Below, in pieces: positions 41,026 to 48,932 of a DNA stretch of 64,000 bases (position 1 is its first letter; each line of letters opens with the position of its first letter). Below the pieces are notes generated by a model. It had not been told where the DNA came from, did not search any database, and saw only the letters and a list, made by a program, of their open reading frames with translations. Origin of the DNA: JAOUJD01 sp963841815 (GTDB taxonomy: Bacteria; Pseudomonadota; Gammaproteobacteria; Burkholderiales; Burkholderiaceae_F); assembly GCA_963841815.1 (NCBI GenBank), contig CAWJEE010000013.1, positions 62,001-126,000 of the forward strand. Direction: 5' to 3'. The position numbers and the translations under genes are program-made.

Positions 41026-41783
41026 TGGCGCGCGACGACGTCGTCATCGAAGTGGAGCGCGTCGTCACGCGGTTCGGCGCGCAGACCGTCCACGACGGCG
41101 TCAGCTTCACCGTCAGGCGTGGAACGCTCGTCGCGCTGATCGGCGGCAGCGGAACCGGCAAGTCGGTGCTGCTGCGCGAGATCATCGGGCTGCAGCGGCC
41201 CACGGAGGGCCGCATCCGCCTGCTGGGGACCGACGTCTGGTCGAGCACGCCGGAGGCGCTGGACGCGGTGCGCCGGCGGTTCGGGATGATGTTCCAGGAC
41301 GGCGCGCTGTTCTCTTCGCTCACGGTCGCGCAGAACGTCGCCGTGCCGTTGATCGAGCACGCGTCCGTGCCGCCGGACCTGCTCGCGCCCCTGATCCGGC
41401 TGCGGCTGGCGCAGGCCGGCCTCGGGCCGGACGCGGCCGAGAAGATGCCCAGCGAGCTGTCGGGCGGCATGCGCAAGCGGGCGGCAATCGCGCGGGCGCT
41501 GGCGCTCGAACCCGAGGTGCTCTTCCTCGACGAGCCGACGTCCGGGCTCGACCCCACCACGGCGCGCGGTTTCGACGCGCTGGTCCGCTCGCTGGTCGAC
41601 GACCTCGGGATCACCGTGTTTCTCGTGACCCACGACCTCGACACGCTCCTGACCGTGGTCGACCGGATCATCGTGCTCACGCGGGGCGCGGTCCTTGCCG
41701 ACGGTGCCGTGCGCGACATCCTGTCGGTCGACGACCCGTGGATCCGGTCCTATTTCTCGGTGCGCACCACGGTGGGCTCGTGA
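41025..41783 (+). CDS. mlaF: Mla-type ABC transporter ATPase
   Basis: 252 residues, cytoplasmic. Walker A GGSGTGKS is near residue 39, signature LSGGMRKRAAIARAL near 143, Walker B VLFLDEPTSGLDP near 165, and the H-loop VTHDLD near 200. LSGGM is the MlaF-type signature. Translationally coupled to the permease (TGATG) and followed 53 bp on by the MCE-domain gene. Confidence 0.92.
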   Translation: MARDDVVIEVERVVTRFGAQTVHDGVSFTVRRGTLVALIGGSGTGKSVLLREIIGLQRPTEGRIRLLGTDVWSSTPEALDAVRRRFGMMFQDGALFSSLTVAQNVAVPLIEHASVPPDLLAPLIRLRLAQAGLGPDAAEKMPSELSGGMRKRAAIARALALEPEVLFLDEPTSGLDPTTARGFDALVRSLVDDLGITVFLVTHDLDTLLTVVDRIIVLTRGAVLADGAVRDILSVDDPWIRSYFSVRTTVGS

Positions 41784-41836
41784 GCGCGCCGATCCTCAGC
41801 GATTCCGGCGTCAAGCCGTCCTAGAATCGACCCGAA

Positions 41837-42775
41837 ATGGAAGCCGAATCCAAGTACACGTATGTCGGGCTGGCGCTGGTCCTCCTGGTGGCTGCGCTGG
41901 TGACCGGGGTCATCTGGCTGAACCGGACCGGAACGCGCGCCGACTTCAACTACTACACGGTCTACTTCGAGCGGCAGCCGCTCGACGGCCTGCAGCTGGG
42001 CGCCGACGTCGACATGCGCGGCATCAAGATCGGCCGCGTCGAGGACTACCAGCTGCTGGCGGAGAACATCAACCGGGTCAGGGTCACGGTCCGCACCGAC
42101 AAGCGCGCTCCGGTGCGCACCAACACGGTGGCCATCGTCACGCGCAACTTCGTGACGGGAATCGCGAAGGTCAGCCTCATCACTCCAGAGCCTCTCGGGC
42201 CGCCGCTCACCGAGATCCGGGCCGACCAGCAGCACCCGGTGATCCCGGAGGGCGAGTCCAACCTCGACGCGCTGGCCGGCAAGGTCAACCAGCTGGGCGA
42301 CATGGCGGCAGAGACCCTGGAGAACCTCAACGACGTGCTGAAGCCGCGCAATCGCGTGGCGCTCACCGAGACGCTCGACAACCTGCGCAAGCTGACCGCC
42401 GGCCTGAATGCGCGGCTTGCCGAAGTCGACAAGTCGATGGCGGCGATGAACGCCGCCATGGCGGACGTCAGCAGCTCGAGCAACCGGATCGCGAAGGTGG
42501 TCGAGAGCGCGGGCGGCGACCTCGGCCCGACAGTCCGACAGGCGGAGAAAACGCTGCAGGACATCTCCGCCGCCACCCTGTCGCTCGAAAGGCAGGTGGC
42601 CGCCCTCGCGCGCGACTTCGGCGGCGCGGCCAACGCGACCGAGGAGCAGATGACCGCCGCCGTGATCGAACTGAGGCGCACGGTGGACTCGATGAACCGC
42701 GTGCTCGACCGGCTGCAGGATCCGCGCGCCGCGTTGCTCGGCGCCACGCCGAAGCAGAGAGGACCCGGAGAATGA
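41837..42775 (+). CDS. mlaD: MCE-domain lipid-binding protein (MlaD-like)
   Basis: 312 residues. One N-terminal membrane anchor (about 9-30), then the MCE domain (about 38-118, FERQPLDGLQLGADVDMRGIKIG-like, VTGIAKVSLITPEPLG). A long helical tail (about 145-290) is of the kind that forms tunnels or coiled coils in longer MCE proteins such as PqiB/LetB. No MlaC homologue is adjacent, so the system is closer to the long-tail PqiB-type or betaproteobacterial variant. Its stop overlaps the lipoprotein start. Confidence 0.88.
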   Translation: MEAESKYTYVGLALVLLVAALVTGVIWLNRTGTRADFNYYTVYFERQPLDGLQLGADVDMRGIKIGRVEDYQLLAENINRVRVTVRTDKRAPVRTNTVAIVTRNFVTGIAKVSLITPEPLGPPLTEIRADQQHPVIPEGESNLDALAGKVNQLGDMAAETLENLNDVLKPRNRVALTETLDNLRKLTAGLNARLAEVDKSMAAMNAAMADVSSSSNRIAKVVESAGGDLGPTVRQAEKTLQDISAATLSLERQVAALARDFGGAANATEEQMTAAVIELRRTVDSMNRVLDRLQDPRAALLGATPKQRGPGE

Positions 42776-43413
42776 TGCCTGCCACGCGCCGGTCCGCCCT
42801 GATCCTCGGCTGCTCCGCCCTGCTGCTCGCCGGCTGCATCAGCGTGGACGTCGGCAACAGCGAAGGCAACGTCCGGGCGCAGTTCCGGCTCGAAGACCTC
42901 GCGCCGCCGCCGGGCCCCGTGGGCAAGAAGGTGGCGCGCTCGCTCGTCGTCGTCTCGATGCCCTCGCTCGGTGTCGGCGACTCCTTCTCGATGGCGTACT
43001 CGCGGGCGCCGCAGCAGCGCGCCCTTTACCAGCACGCGTCGTGGGCGGATCGTCCGTCGAACCGCGTCGTGCAACTGCTCGTGCGGCGCATCGACGCACG
43101 CGCGGCCTTCACTTCGGTCGCAGAACTCGGCAGCGGCATCGGCGGCGACCTGACACTGAACGTGACGGTCGACGAACTGCTGCACGACACGGTGGCCGCG
43201 AGCGGGCGGCTCGCGCTGACCGCGGAACTCGTCGATCGCACGACCCGCACCCTGGTCGCGCGCCGCCGCTTCGATGCCGCTGCGCCCGTCGCCCAGGAAA
43301 ACGCCCGCAGTGCCGTCGAGGCGCTGAGCCAGGCGCTGACGAGCGTGCTCGACCAACTCGTTCCGTGGCTCGAAGCGTCCGCGGCGAAGCTGCCCGCGGC
43401 GCCGGCGCGCTGA
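42772..43413 (+). CDS. ABC-type transport auxiliary lipoprotein (PqiC/DUF330-like)
   Basis: 213 residues. The signal peptide ends in the lipobox LLLAGC (Cys near 22). The mature part has the PqiC-like features SMAYSRAPQQRALYQHASWADRP (read as YSRAP and WADRP near 80-95) and an ordered beta/alpha domain with LVRRID and ELVDRTTRTLVARRRF. It probably bridges the MCE complex to the outer membrane. It is the last gene of the four-gene operon, with two overlapping ATGs at 42772 and 42775. Confidence 0.82.
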   Translation: MMPATRRSALILGCSALLLAGCISVDVGNSEGNVRAQFRLEDLAPPPGPVGKKVARSLVVVSMPSLGVGDSFSMAYSRAPQQRALYQHASWADRPSNRVVQLLVRRIDARAAFTSVAELGSGIGGDLTLNVTVDELLHDTVAASGRLALTAELVDRTTRTLVARRRFDAAAPVAQENARSAVEALSQALTSVLDQLVPWLEASAAKLPAAPAR

Positions 43414-43429
43414 TCGCCGCGGAGGCGCG

Positions 43430-43822
43430 ATGCGCGACGCGAGCAAGGGCGGGTCCTCGGCGCGCAACGTCCTCGGCGGCGAGCTGATCTGCTGCTGCGA
43501 GTCCCCCGCCACCGGCTTCTACCGCGACGGCTACTGCCACACGGGCCCGCACGACTTCGGGTCGCACACGGTGTGCGCACGCATGACGCGGGAGTTCCTC
43601 GACTTCTCGGTTGCCCGCGGCAACGACCTCGTCACGCCACATCCGGAGTACATGTTCCCCGGCCTGAAAGCCGGTGACCGCTGGTGCCTGTGCGTGGCGC
43701 GATGGAGGGAGGCGTACGAAGCCGGGGTCGCGCCGCCGGTGTGGCTACTGGCCACGCACGAGCGCGCGCTCGACGTCGTGACCCTCGAGCAACTGACGAA
43801 GTACGCGCTCGACCTGCAATGA
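43430..43822 (+). CDS. DUF2237 family protein
   Basis: 130 residues, conserved bacterial family of unknown function. The typical blocks are GGELICCCESPATGFYRDGYC, seen as NVLGGELICCC and TGFYRDGYC, then GPHDFGSHTVCA, NDLVTPHPEYMFPGL and GDRWCLCVARW. Its several conserved cysteines may bind metal, which is inference. ATG 43430 lies 16 bp after the lipoprotein; its stop overlaps the PIN gene. Confidence 0.85.
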   Translation: MRDASKGGSSARNVLGGELICCCESPATGFYRDGYCHTGPHDFGSHTVCARMTREFLDFSVARGNDLVTPHPEYMFPGLKAGDRWCLCVARWREAYEAGVAPPVWLLATHERALDVVTLEQLTKYALDLQ

Positions 43823-44259
43823 CGCCGTTTCATCCGCGTGCGGTGATCGACACCAACGTGCTGCTCGACTTCTGGGTGTTCGACGATGCGGCATCTCGGC
43901 CGCTGCGGGCCGCCGTCGAGCGCGGGCAGGTGAACGCGCTTCGCAGCGGGGACAGCGTCGACGAGTTGACGCAGGTGATCATGCGCGAGAAGTTCGAACT
44001 CGCGACCGATGCGCGCTTCGGCATCCTGCGCGACTGGGACCGCCTCGCGACGCCCGTCGAGCGTGTCTTCGCGGCGCCGTTCGCGTGCAGCGACCGGGAC
44101 GACCAGAAGTTCCTCGACCTCGCCTACACGGCGCGTGCCGACTGGCTCGTCACCAGGGACAAGGCCCTGCTGAAGCTCGCGCGCCGGGCGCGCCGGGACG
44201 GCCTGAAGATCCTCGCGCCGGCCGCCGCGTGCGCGGAACTCGGGACGGTCGTCGCGTGA
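43819..44259 (+). CDS. PIN-domain protein, putative ribonuclease (VapC-like)
   Basis: 146 residues. The acidic PIN residues are visible: VIDTNVLLDFW near 9-20, DDQKFLDLAY near 97 and LVTRDKALL near 112. Such proteins often act as toxins, but no antitoxin gene is upstream; the preceding gene is DUF2237, overlapped by ATGA. It is therefore either an orphan toxin-like nuclease or part of a housekeeping operon. The next gene starts at a GTG that overlaps its stop. Confidence 0.82.
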   Translation: MTPFHPRAVIDTNVLLDFWVFDDAASRPLRAAVERGQVNALRSGDSVDELTQVIMREKFELATDARFGILRDWDRLATPVERVFAAPFACSDRDDQKFLDLAYTARADWLVTRDKALLKLARRARRDGLKILAPAAACAELGTVVA

Positions 44260-45263
44260 GGCCACGGTCCCGCGCGATGGTCCTCGCCGCGGCCCACTCG
44301 CCGCTGAGGCTGGTCGAGCGCGACGTGCCGGAACCGGGCGCGCACGAGGTTCTGGTGCGGGTCGACGCCTGCGGCGTGTGCCGCACCGACCTGCACATCG
44401 TCGATGGTGAACTGACCCAGCCGCACCTGCCGCTGGTGCCTGGCCATGAAGTCGTCGGGCGCGTCGAAGCGCTTGGAGCCGGAGTCACGGCATTCGCCGT
44501 CGGCGATCGCGTCGGCATCCCGTGGCTCGGCGCCACCTGCGGCGCCTGCCCGTACTGCCGCGAGCATCGCGAGAACCTGTGCGACGCGCCGCAGTTCACT
44601 GGCTACACGCGCGACGGCGGCTATGCCGATCACGTCGTCGCGCGTGCCGACTACTGCTTCCCGCTGCCCGAGTCGTTCGATGCCCTGCACGCCGCGCCGC
44701 TGCTGTGCGCCGGACTGATCGGATACCGCGCGCTGGCGATGGCGGGCGACGCCGCGCGGCTGGCGATCTACGGCTTCGGGGCCGCGGCGCACCTCATCGC
44801 GCAGGTCGCGGTCTGGCAGAAGCGCGAGGTCTACGCGTTCACGAAACCGGGCGACGCCGAGGGACAGGCGTTCGCGCGCTCACTCGGCTGCGCGTGGGCC
44901 GGCGACTCCGACGCGGCGCCGCCGTCGCCGTTCGACGCGGCGCTGATCTTCGCCCCGGTCGGGGCGCTCGTTCCGGCCGCCCTGCGCCACGCGCGCAAGG
45001 GCGGGATCGTCGTCTGCGCCGGCATCCACATGAGCACGATCCCGGCGTTTCCCTACGACATCCTGTGGGGCGAACGCGTCGTGCGCTCGGTCGCCAACCT
45101 CACTCGCCGCGACGGCGAGGAGTTTCTCGCGCTTGCGGCGCAGGTGCCGGTCCGCACCACCGTCGAAGTGTTCCCGCTGGCGGAAGCCAACGCCGCGCTC
45201 GACGCCGTGCGCAGCGGCCGCGTGCACGGCGCCGCGGTGCTCGACTGCCGCCCCGCTGCCTGA
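44256..45263 (+). CDS. Zinc-dependent alcohol dehydrogenase family protein
   Basis: Medium-chain dehydrogenase of 335 residues. The catalytic zinc ligands are CGVCRTDLH and GHEVVG (near 40-65). The structural zinc cluster is CGACPYCREHRENLC (near 93-107), and the cofactor loop lies around YGFGAAAHL near 175. The TGYTRDGGYADH block is typical of AdhA-like enzymes. I prefer GTG 44256 (overlap GTGA with the PIN gene), since family members usually start a few residues before AMVL; ATG 44277 is the alternative. Substrate unknown. Confidence 0.88.
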   Translation: MRPRSRAMVLAAAHSPLRLVERDVPEPGAHEVLVRVDACGVCRTDLHIVDGELTQPHLPLVPGHEVVGRVEALGAGVTAFAVGDRVGIPWLGATCGACPYCREHRENLCDAPQFTGYTRDGGYADHVVARADYCFPLPESFDALHAAPLLCAGLIGYRALAMAGDAARLAIYGFGAAAHLIAQVAVWQKREVYAFTKPGDAEGQAFARSLGCAWAGDSDAAPPSPFDAALIFAPVGALVPAALRHARKGGIVVCAGIHMSTIPAFPYDILWGERVVRSVANLTRRDGEEFLALAAQVPVRTTVEVFPLAEANAALDAVRSGRVHGAAVLDCRPAA

Positions 45264-45371
45264 CGATTCCTCGCCGTCGGCGAGCAGCACGGCGCACCGG
45301 TGAATCGCGTCTCACAGGTTCGTGCAACGATCGACCCGACCACGGCCGAGTAGCCGCTCCTCCTCCGCCCG

Positions 45372-45391
45372 CCCCGCCCCGCGGGGCGGGG
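45372..45391. terminator. GC-rich palindrome between convergent genes
   Basis: CCCCGCCCCGCGGGGCGGGG is a perfect 20-bp inverted repeat between the alcohol dehydrogenase and the convergent GNAT/exonuclease gene. There is no T-run, so termination on either strand is plausible but unproven. Confidence 0.5.
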
Positions 45392-45395
45392 TCGC

Positions 45396-46448
45396 TCACT
45401 CGAGCGCAGGCGCAACCCGGGGGCCGAGCAGCAAGTGGCGCAGGGCGCGCGCGTCGTCGAGCGCGTGGTGGCGCCTCAGGTCGAGCGCCTGCGTCGCCTG
45501 GTCGAGTTGCTCGTACGCCACCGTCACGCGCTTCCACTCGACACCTGCCGGAAGATCCTCGCCGCCGAGCAGTTCGGCGATCGCCCAGCGATCGAACCCG
45601 GAATCGCTGACGATGGTCGTGGGCGCCCGTCCGGCCCGTTCGTCCAGCCACGCCGCGAAGGCCTCGGCGGCCATCTCCATCGGCACCGCGTCGCCATCGA
45701 GCAGCGGCAGCACGACCTCACGGACGAACTCGCTGGTGCGATCCGGACTCCAGCCGCGCACCTCCGCGTAGAACGCCGTCGCGTCGGTCGCCACGGCGCC
45801 GACGCTGATCAACTCGGGCTGCTGCAGGCTCGTGAACTCGCTGTCGACGAAGACGTAGGTCCGCCCGTCCTCGCGCCGCAGCGTGGAAGACGGCACGGGC
45901 AGGACGCGGAACAGCAGCACTTCGTCCACCCAGTCGCCTGGCGGCAGCTTCAACTTCGCGACCACCTCCCGCGCCGGAACGTCGGCCTCGCGGAAACCCG
46001 CGCGCCGCAGCGCGCGCAGCGCGCGCACGTTGCGACGCGACGGCCGGGCGAGAAAGCGGTTGACGCCGTAGCTGGCCTGCAGCCATTCGGTCAGCACGAC
46101 CAGCGCCTGCGACGCGATGCCGCGCCCGGTGTGCTGGGATCCGGAGAGCCAGATGTCGAGTTCGACGACGTCCTTCAGCAGGTCGATCGGCCCGTGCGCC
46201 ACGCAGCCGACCTCCTCGTCGTCGACGGTAATCACGAACATCCGTCCGGAATATGGACGCGTGCCGTCGAAGAACGCGTTGACGTAGCGCGACGCGAACT
46301 GCTCGGGCGTGGGCGCTGCGCGGTCGGGAAAGAGCGGACCGTACAACTGCGGCGCGAGGTCCGACTGCACGAGCCACTCGTGCGCCCGGGGCCGATCGTG
46401 CAGGTGGGCGCGCCGGATCGACACGCGGGAACCGGTGGCGACCGTCAT
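45396..46448 (-). CDS. Fusion protein: GNAT acetyltransferase domain plus DEDDh 3'-5' exonuclease domain
   Basis: 350 residues. Residues about 8-155 are a GNAT domain: VEELDIWLSG-like strand, then the acetyl-CoA loop QHTGRGIASQAL near 106-116, and NVRALRALRRAGFREAD at the end. Residues about 196-340 are a DEDDh-type exonuclease: VFVDSEFTSLQ (D202, E204), IVSDSGFDRWAI (near 280-290) and HHALDDARAL (near 327-336). The C-terminal half resembles the small RNase T-like exoribonucleases. The fusion is uninterrupted, and the start overlaps the carboxypeptidase stop by 4 nt (ATGA). Function of the pairing is unknown. Confidence 0.8.
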   Translation of the reverse strand: MTVATGSRVSIRRAHLHDRPRAHEWLVQSDLAPQLYGPLFPDRAAPTPEQFASRYVNAFFDGTRPYSGRMFVITVDDEEVGCVAHGPIDLLKDVVELDIWLSGSQHTGRGIASQALVVLTEWLQASYGVNRFLARPSRRNVRALRALRRAGFREADVPAREVVAKLKLPPGDWVDEVLLFRVLPVPSSTLRREDGRTYVFVDSEFTSLQQPELISVGAVATDATAFYAEVRGWSPDRTSEFVREVVLPLLDGDAVPMEMAAEAFAAWLDERAGRAPTTIVSDSGFDRWAIAELLGGEDLPAGVEWKRVTVAYEQLDQATQALDLRRHHALDDARALRHLLLGPRVAPALE

Positions 46449-47575
46449 GTCCGCTGCAGATGCCGCCACACCGGATCGAGCATCGCCGCCCCGAGCCGCT
46501 GGCTGCGCGCCGCGCTCCAGCCAAGGCGCGGATCCGGCGCGTTGGCGTTGTCCTTGAACGGCATCTCCAGCGTCAGGGACAGGCAGCCGAACGTGTGGCC
46601 GATGTACTTCGAGGCGAGTTTCAGGACGTCGTCCTTGTACTTGCCCGGCGAGTAGCCGTGCGTGGTCTGGAAATCGGGGCTCGCGCCGGTGAAGTCGGCG
46701 CTGAAGCGGTCCTGCTCGGCACGCTGGCGCTCGCTGAAGTTCGGCAGCATCTCGCACCCGGCGACGAACACATAGGGCAGGTTCTCGTCGCCGTGGATGT
46801 CGAAGAACGCGGCGCATCCGGTCGAGTGGATCGCATCGCGCACGGCCCTGACCTCCGGGCTGCGCTCCACGGTGGGTTCGAGCCACTCGCGGTTCAGGTT
46901 GGCGCCGGCGGCATTGGTGCGCAGGTTGCCGAGCACGGACCCGTCCGGGTTCATGTTCGGGACGATGTGAAAGGTCGCGTGCCGGCGCAGCGCGCGCCCG
47001 ATCGGGTCGGCCTCGTCGAGCAGGCGCGCCAGCAGCCCCTCGACGAACCACTCCGCCATCGTCTCGCCCGGATGCTGGCGTCCGATGATCCAGACCGGCT
47101 GCGCGCCCTCGCCCACGACCAGCGCGTCGAGGTCGCGCCCCTGCACCGTCGATCCGAGGCGGCGCGACACCGCGCCGCGCGCGCAACTGTCGGCGAGCAG
47201 TGCCAGGTGACGCTCCCACGAATACGGCTCGAAGTAAGCGACGTACAACGGACCGGGCGCCGGCGGAAGCTCGATCGTCATCACCTCGCCGTCGAACGCC
47301 GTCGGGACGCGCTCCCAGCGCCGGCGGTCCCAGCTCGCCGCCGCGCGGTAGTCGCGCCAGCCGCCGGCATACGTGGTCTGGCCCGCGTTGACCATGCGCA
47401 GCCGCGCTCCGCTGCGTTCCGCGCCGCTGACGCGGAAGTGAAACCACTGCAGGAACTCGCTGCGCGTTCCGTCGGCGGCGAGGTCGTGGCGAATCGCGAG
47501 ATCGGCCTGCGTTCCATCGACCGCGAGGACCCCGATCGAGCCGCTGTCGAACGCGCTGCTGATCGCGATCGTCAT
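46445..47575 (-). CDS. M14 metallocarboxypeptidase, cytosolic carboxypeptidase (CCP)-like
   Basis: 376 residues, no signal peptide, so cytoplasmic. The N-terminal CCP-type beta domain (about 40-125; WFHFRVSGA, YVAYFEPYSWERH) precedes the zinc peptidase domain. Zinc ligands are HPGE (near 168-171) and HGDENLPYVF (near 262), with the general-base glutamate in LTLEMPFKD near 335 and NMNPDGSVLGNLRTNAAGANLNREW. Known bacterial members are little studied; eukaryotic relatives remove glutamates from proteins. It precedes and overlaps the GNAT/exonuclease gene, so they are probably one operon. Confidence 0.87.
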   Translation of the reverse strand: MTIAISSAFDSGSIGVLAVDGTQADLAIRHDLAADGTRSEFLQWFHFRVSGAERSGARLRMVNAGQTTYAGGWRDYRAAASWDRRRWERVPTAFDGEVMTIELPPAPGPLYVAYFEPYSWERHLALLADSCARGAVSRRLGSTVQGRDLDALVVGEGAQPVWIIGRQHPGETMAEWFVEGLLARLLDEADPIGRALRRHATFHIVPNMNPDGSVLGNLRTNAAGANLNREWLEPTVERSPEVRAVRDAIHSTGCAAFFDIHGDENLPYVFVAGCEMLPNFSERQRAEQDRFSADFTGASPDFQTTHGYSPGKYKDDVLKLASKYIGHTFGCLSLTLEMPFKDNANAPDPRLGWSAARSQRLGAAMLDPVWRHLQRT

Positions 47576-47693
47576 GGTGTCAGGCGATCCAGCTCAGGCA
47601 GGCAGCGTCGCAGGTCAGCGCTCTGCGGAACGACAGGTCGGGTGCGGCGGCGTCGATGCGCTTCATGAAGGAGGTCGGGAAAGGGAGCGAAAG

Positions 47694-47699
47694 TATAAT
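47694..47699 (+). promoter_or_regulatory. Perfect -10 hexamer TATAAT upstream of the aminotransferase gene
   Basis: TATAAT in an otherwise GC-rich gap, 43 bp before the GTG start. No good -35 is visible at the right distance (AAGGAGGTCGGG there), so it would be an activator-dependent or weak promoter. Confidence 0.45.
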
Positions 47700-47741
47700 T
47701 TGTCCCCACACAAGTCCTTGTTTCTTCCTCGAAAACGCATC

Positions 47742-48932
47742 GTGAACGAACGCGCGCCCCGGGCCGTGTCGCCCGCCCGGATTCCCTCGAGCAAGCTGCC
47801 GCGCGTCGGCACGACCATCTTCACGGTGATGTCGCACCTCGCCATCAAGCACGGCGCGGTCAACCTCGGCCAGGGATTCCCGGACTTCAACTGCGATGAA
47901 CGCCTCCAGGCCCGCCTGGCCGAGGCGGTGCGCACCGGCCACAACCAGTACGCGCCGATGACCGGCGTCGCGGCGCTGCGCGAAGCGATCGCCCGCAAGA
48001 ACGAAGCGCTGTACGGCCACCACCACGACGCCGACGCCGAGATCACCATCACGGCGGGCGCCACGCAGGCCATCATGACGGCGGTGCTTGCGCTGGTCCA
48101 GCCCGGCGACGAGGTCGTCGTGCTCGAGCCGGCGTACGACAGCTACGTGCCGTCCATTGAACTCGCCGGCGGGCGTCCGGTGTTCGTTCCGCTCGACGCC
48201 GCGCGGGGCTATGCGCCCGACTGGGACCGCATCCGCGCCGCGATCACCTCGAAGACGCGGCTGCTGATGATCAACTTCCCGCACAACCCCACCGGGCGCG
48301 TGCTCGACGACGACGATCTCGCCGCGCTCGAGCGCATCGTGGCCGAGACCGGCGTGCTGCTGCTGTCCGACGAGGTCTACGAGCACATCGTGTTCGACGG
48401 CTTCGCGCACCGGTCGGTGATGCGCTCGCCGCTGCTCGCGTCCCGCGGCGTCGTGATTTCGAGCTTCGGCAAGACGTTCCACACGACCGGCTGGAAGGTC
48501 GGCTACGCGTGCGCGCCGAAGGAACTCACGGCGGAGTTCCGCAAGGTCCACCAGTTCATGGTGTTCGCGGTCAACACGCCCGCGCAGCATGCCTTCGCGG
48601 CCTATCTCGACGACCCGGCGCCCTACCTCACGCTGCCCGCGTTCTACCAGGCCAAGCGCGACCGCTTCGTCGCGGGGTTGAAGGACACGCCCTTCAAGGT
48701 CCTGCCCTGCCCCGGCACCTACTTCCTGCTGGCGGACTACAGTGCGGTCTCCAGCCTGCCTGAAGCCGAGTTCGCGCAGAAGATGATCGTCGACTACGGC
48801 GTGGCCGTGATCCCGGTGTCCGTGTTCTACGACCGCCCGGTCGAGAACCGGGTGATCCGCTTCTGCTTCGCGAAAAAGGAGGAAACCCTGCGAACGGCGC
48901 TCGAACGCCTGCAGCGCGGGACACCGACATGA
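47742..48932 (+). CDS. PLP-dependent class I/II aminotransferase (methionine/kynurenine aminotransferase type)
   Basis: 396 residues. The N-terminal blocks IPSSKLPRVGTTIFTVM and NLGQGFPDFNCDERL match the YbdL/KAT branch. INFPHNPTGRVL is near 180 and the PLP lysine in SSFGKTFHTTGWKVGY near 244; the final arginine region is VIRFCFAKKEETL. Likely substrates are methionine, glutamine or aromatic amino acids with a 2-oxoacid. GTG 47742 is chosen because family members begin just before this point. Its stop overlaps the DAHP synthase start (ATGA). Confidence 0.9.
   Translation: MNERAPRAVSPARIPSSKLPRVGTTIFTVMSHLAIKHGAVNLGQGFPDFNCDERLQARLAEAVRTGHNQYAPMTGVAALREAIARKNEALYGHHHDADAEITITAGATQAIMTAVLALVQPGDEVVVLEPAYDSYVPSIELAGGRPVFVPLDAARGYAPDWDRIRAAITSKTRLLMINFPHNPTGRVLDDDDLAALERIVAETGVLLLSDEVYEHIVFDGFAHRSVMRSPLLASRGVVISSFGKTFHTTGWKVGYACAPKELTAEFRKVHQFMVFAVNTPAQHAFAAYLDDPAPYLTLPAFYQAKRDRFVAGLKDTPFKVLPCPGTYFLLADYSAVSSLPEAEFAQKMIVDYGVAVIPVSVFYDRPVENRVIRFCFAKKEETLRTALERLQRGTPT

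Noticed and set aside
45396..47447. A single 683-codon reading through both the carboxypeptidase region and the GNAT/exonuclease gene
   Set aside because: Upstream of 46448 the frame is out of register with the carboxypeptidase motifs (HPGE, HGDENLPY), which lie in another frame; the junction is a normal 4-nt gene overlap.
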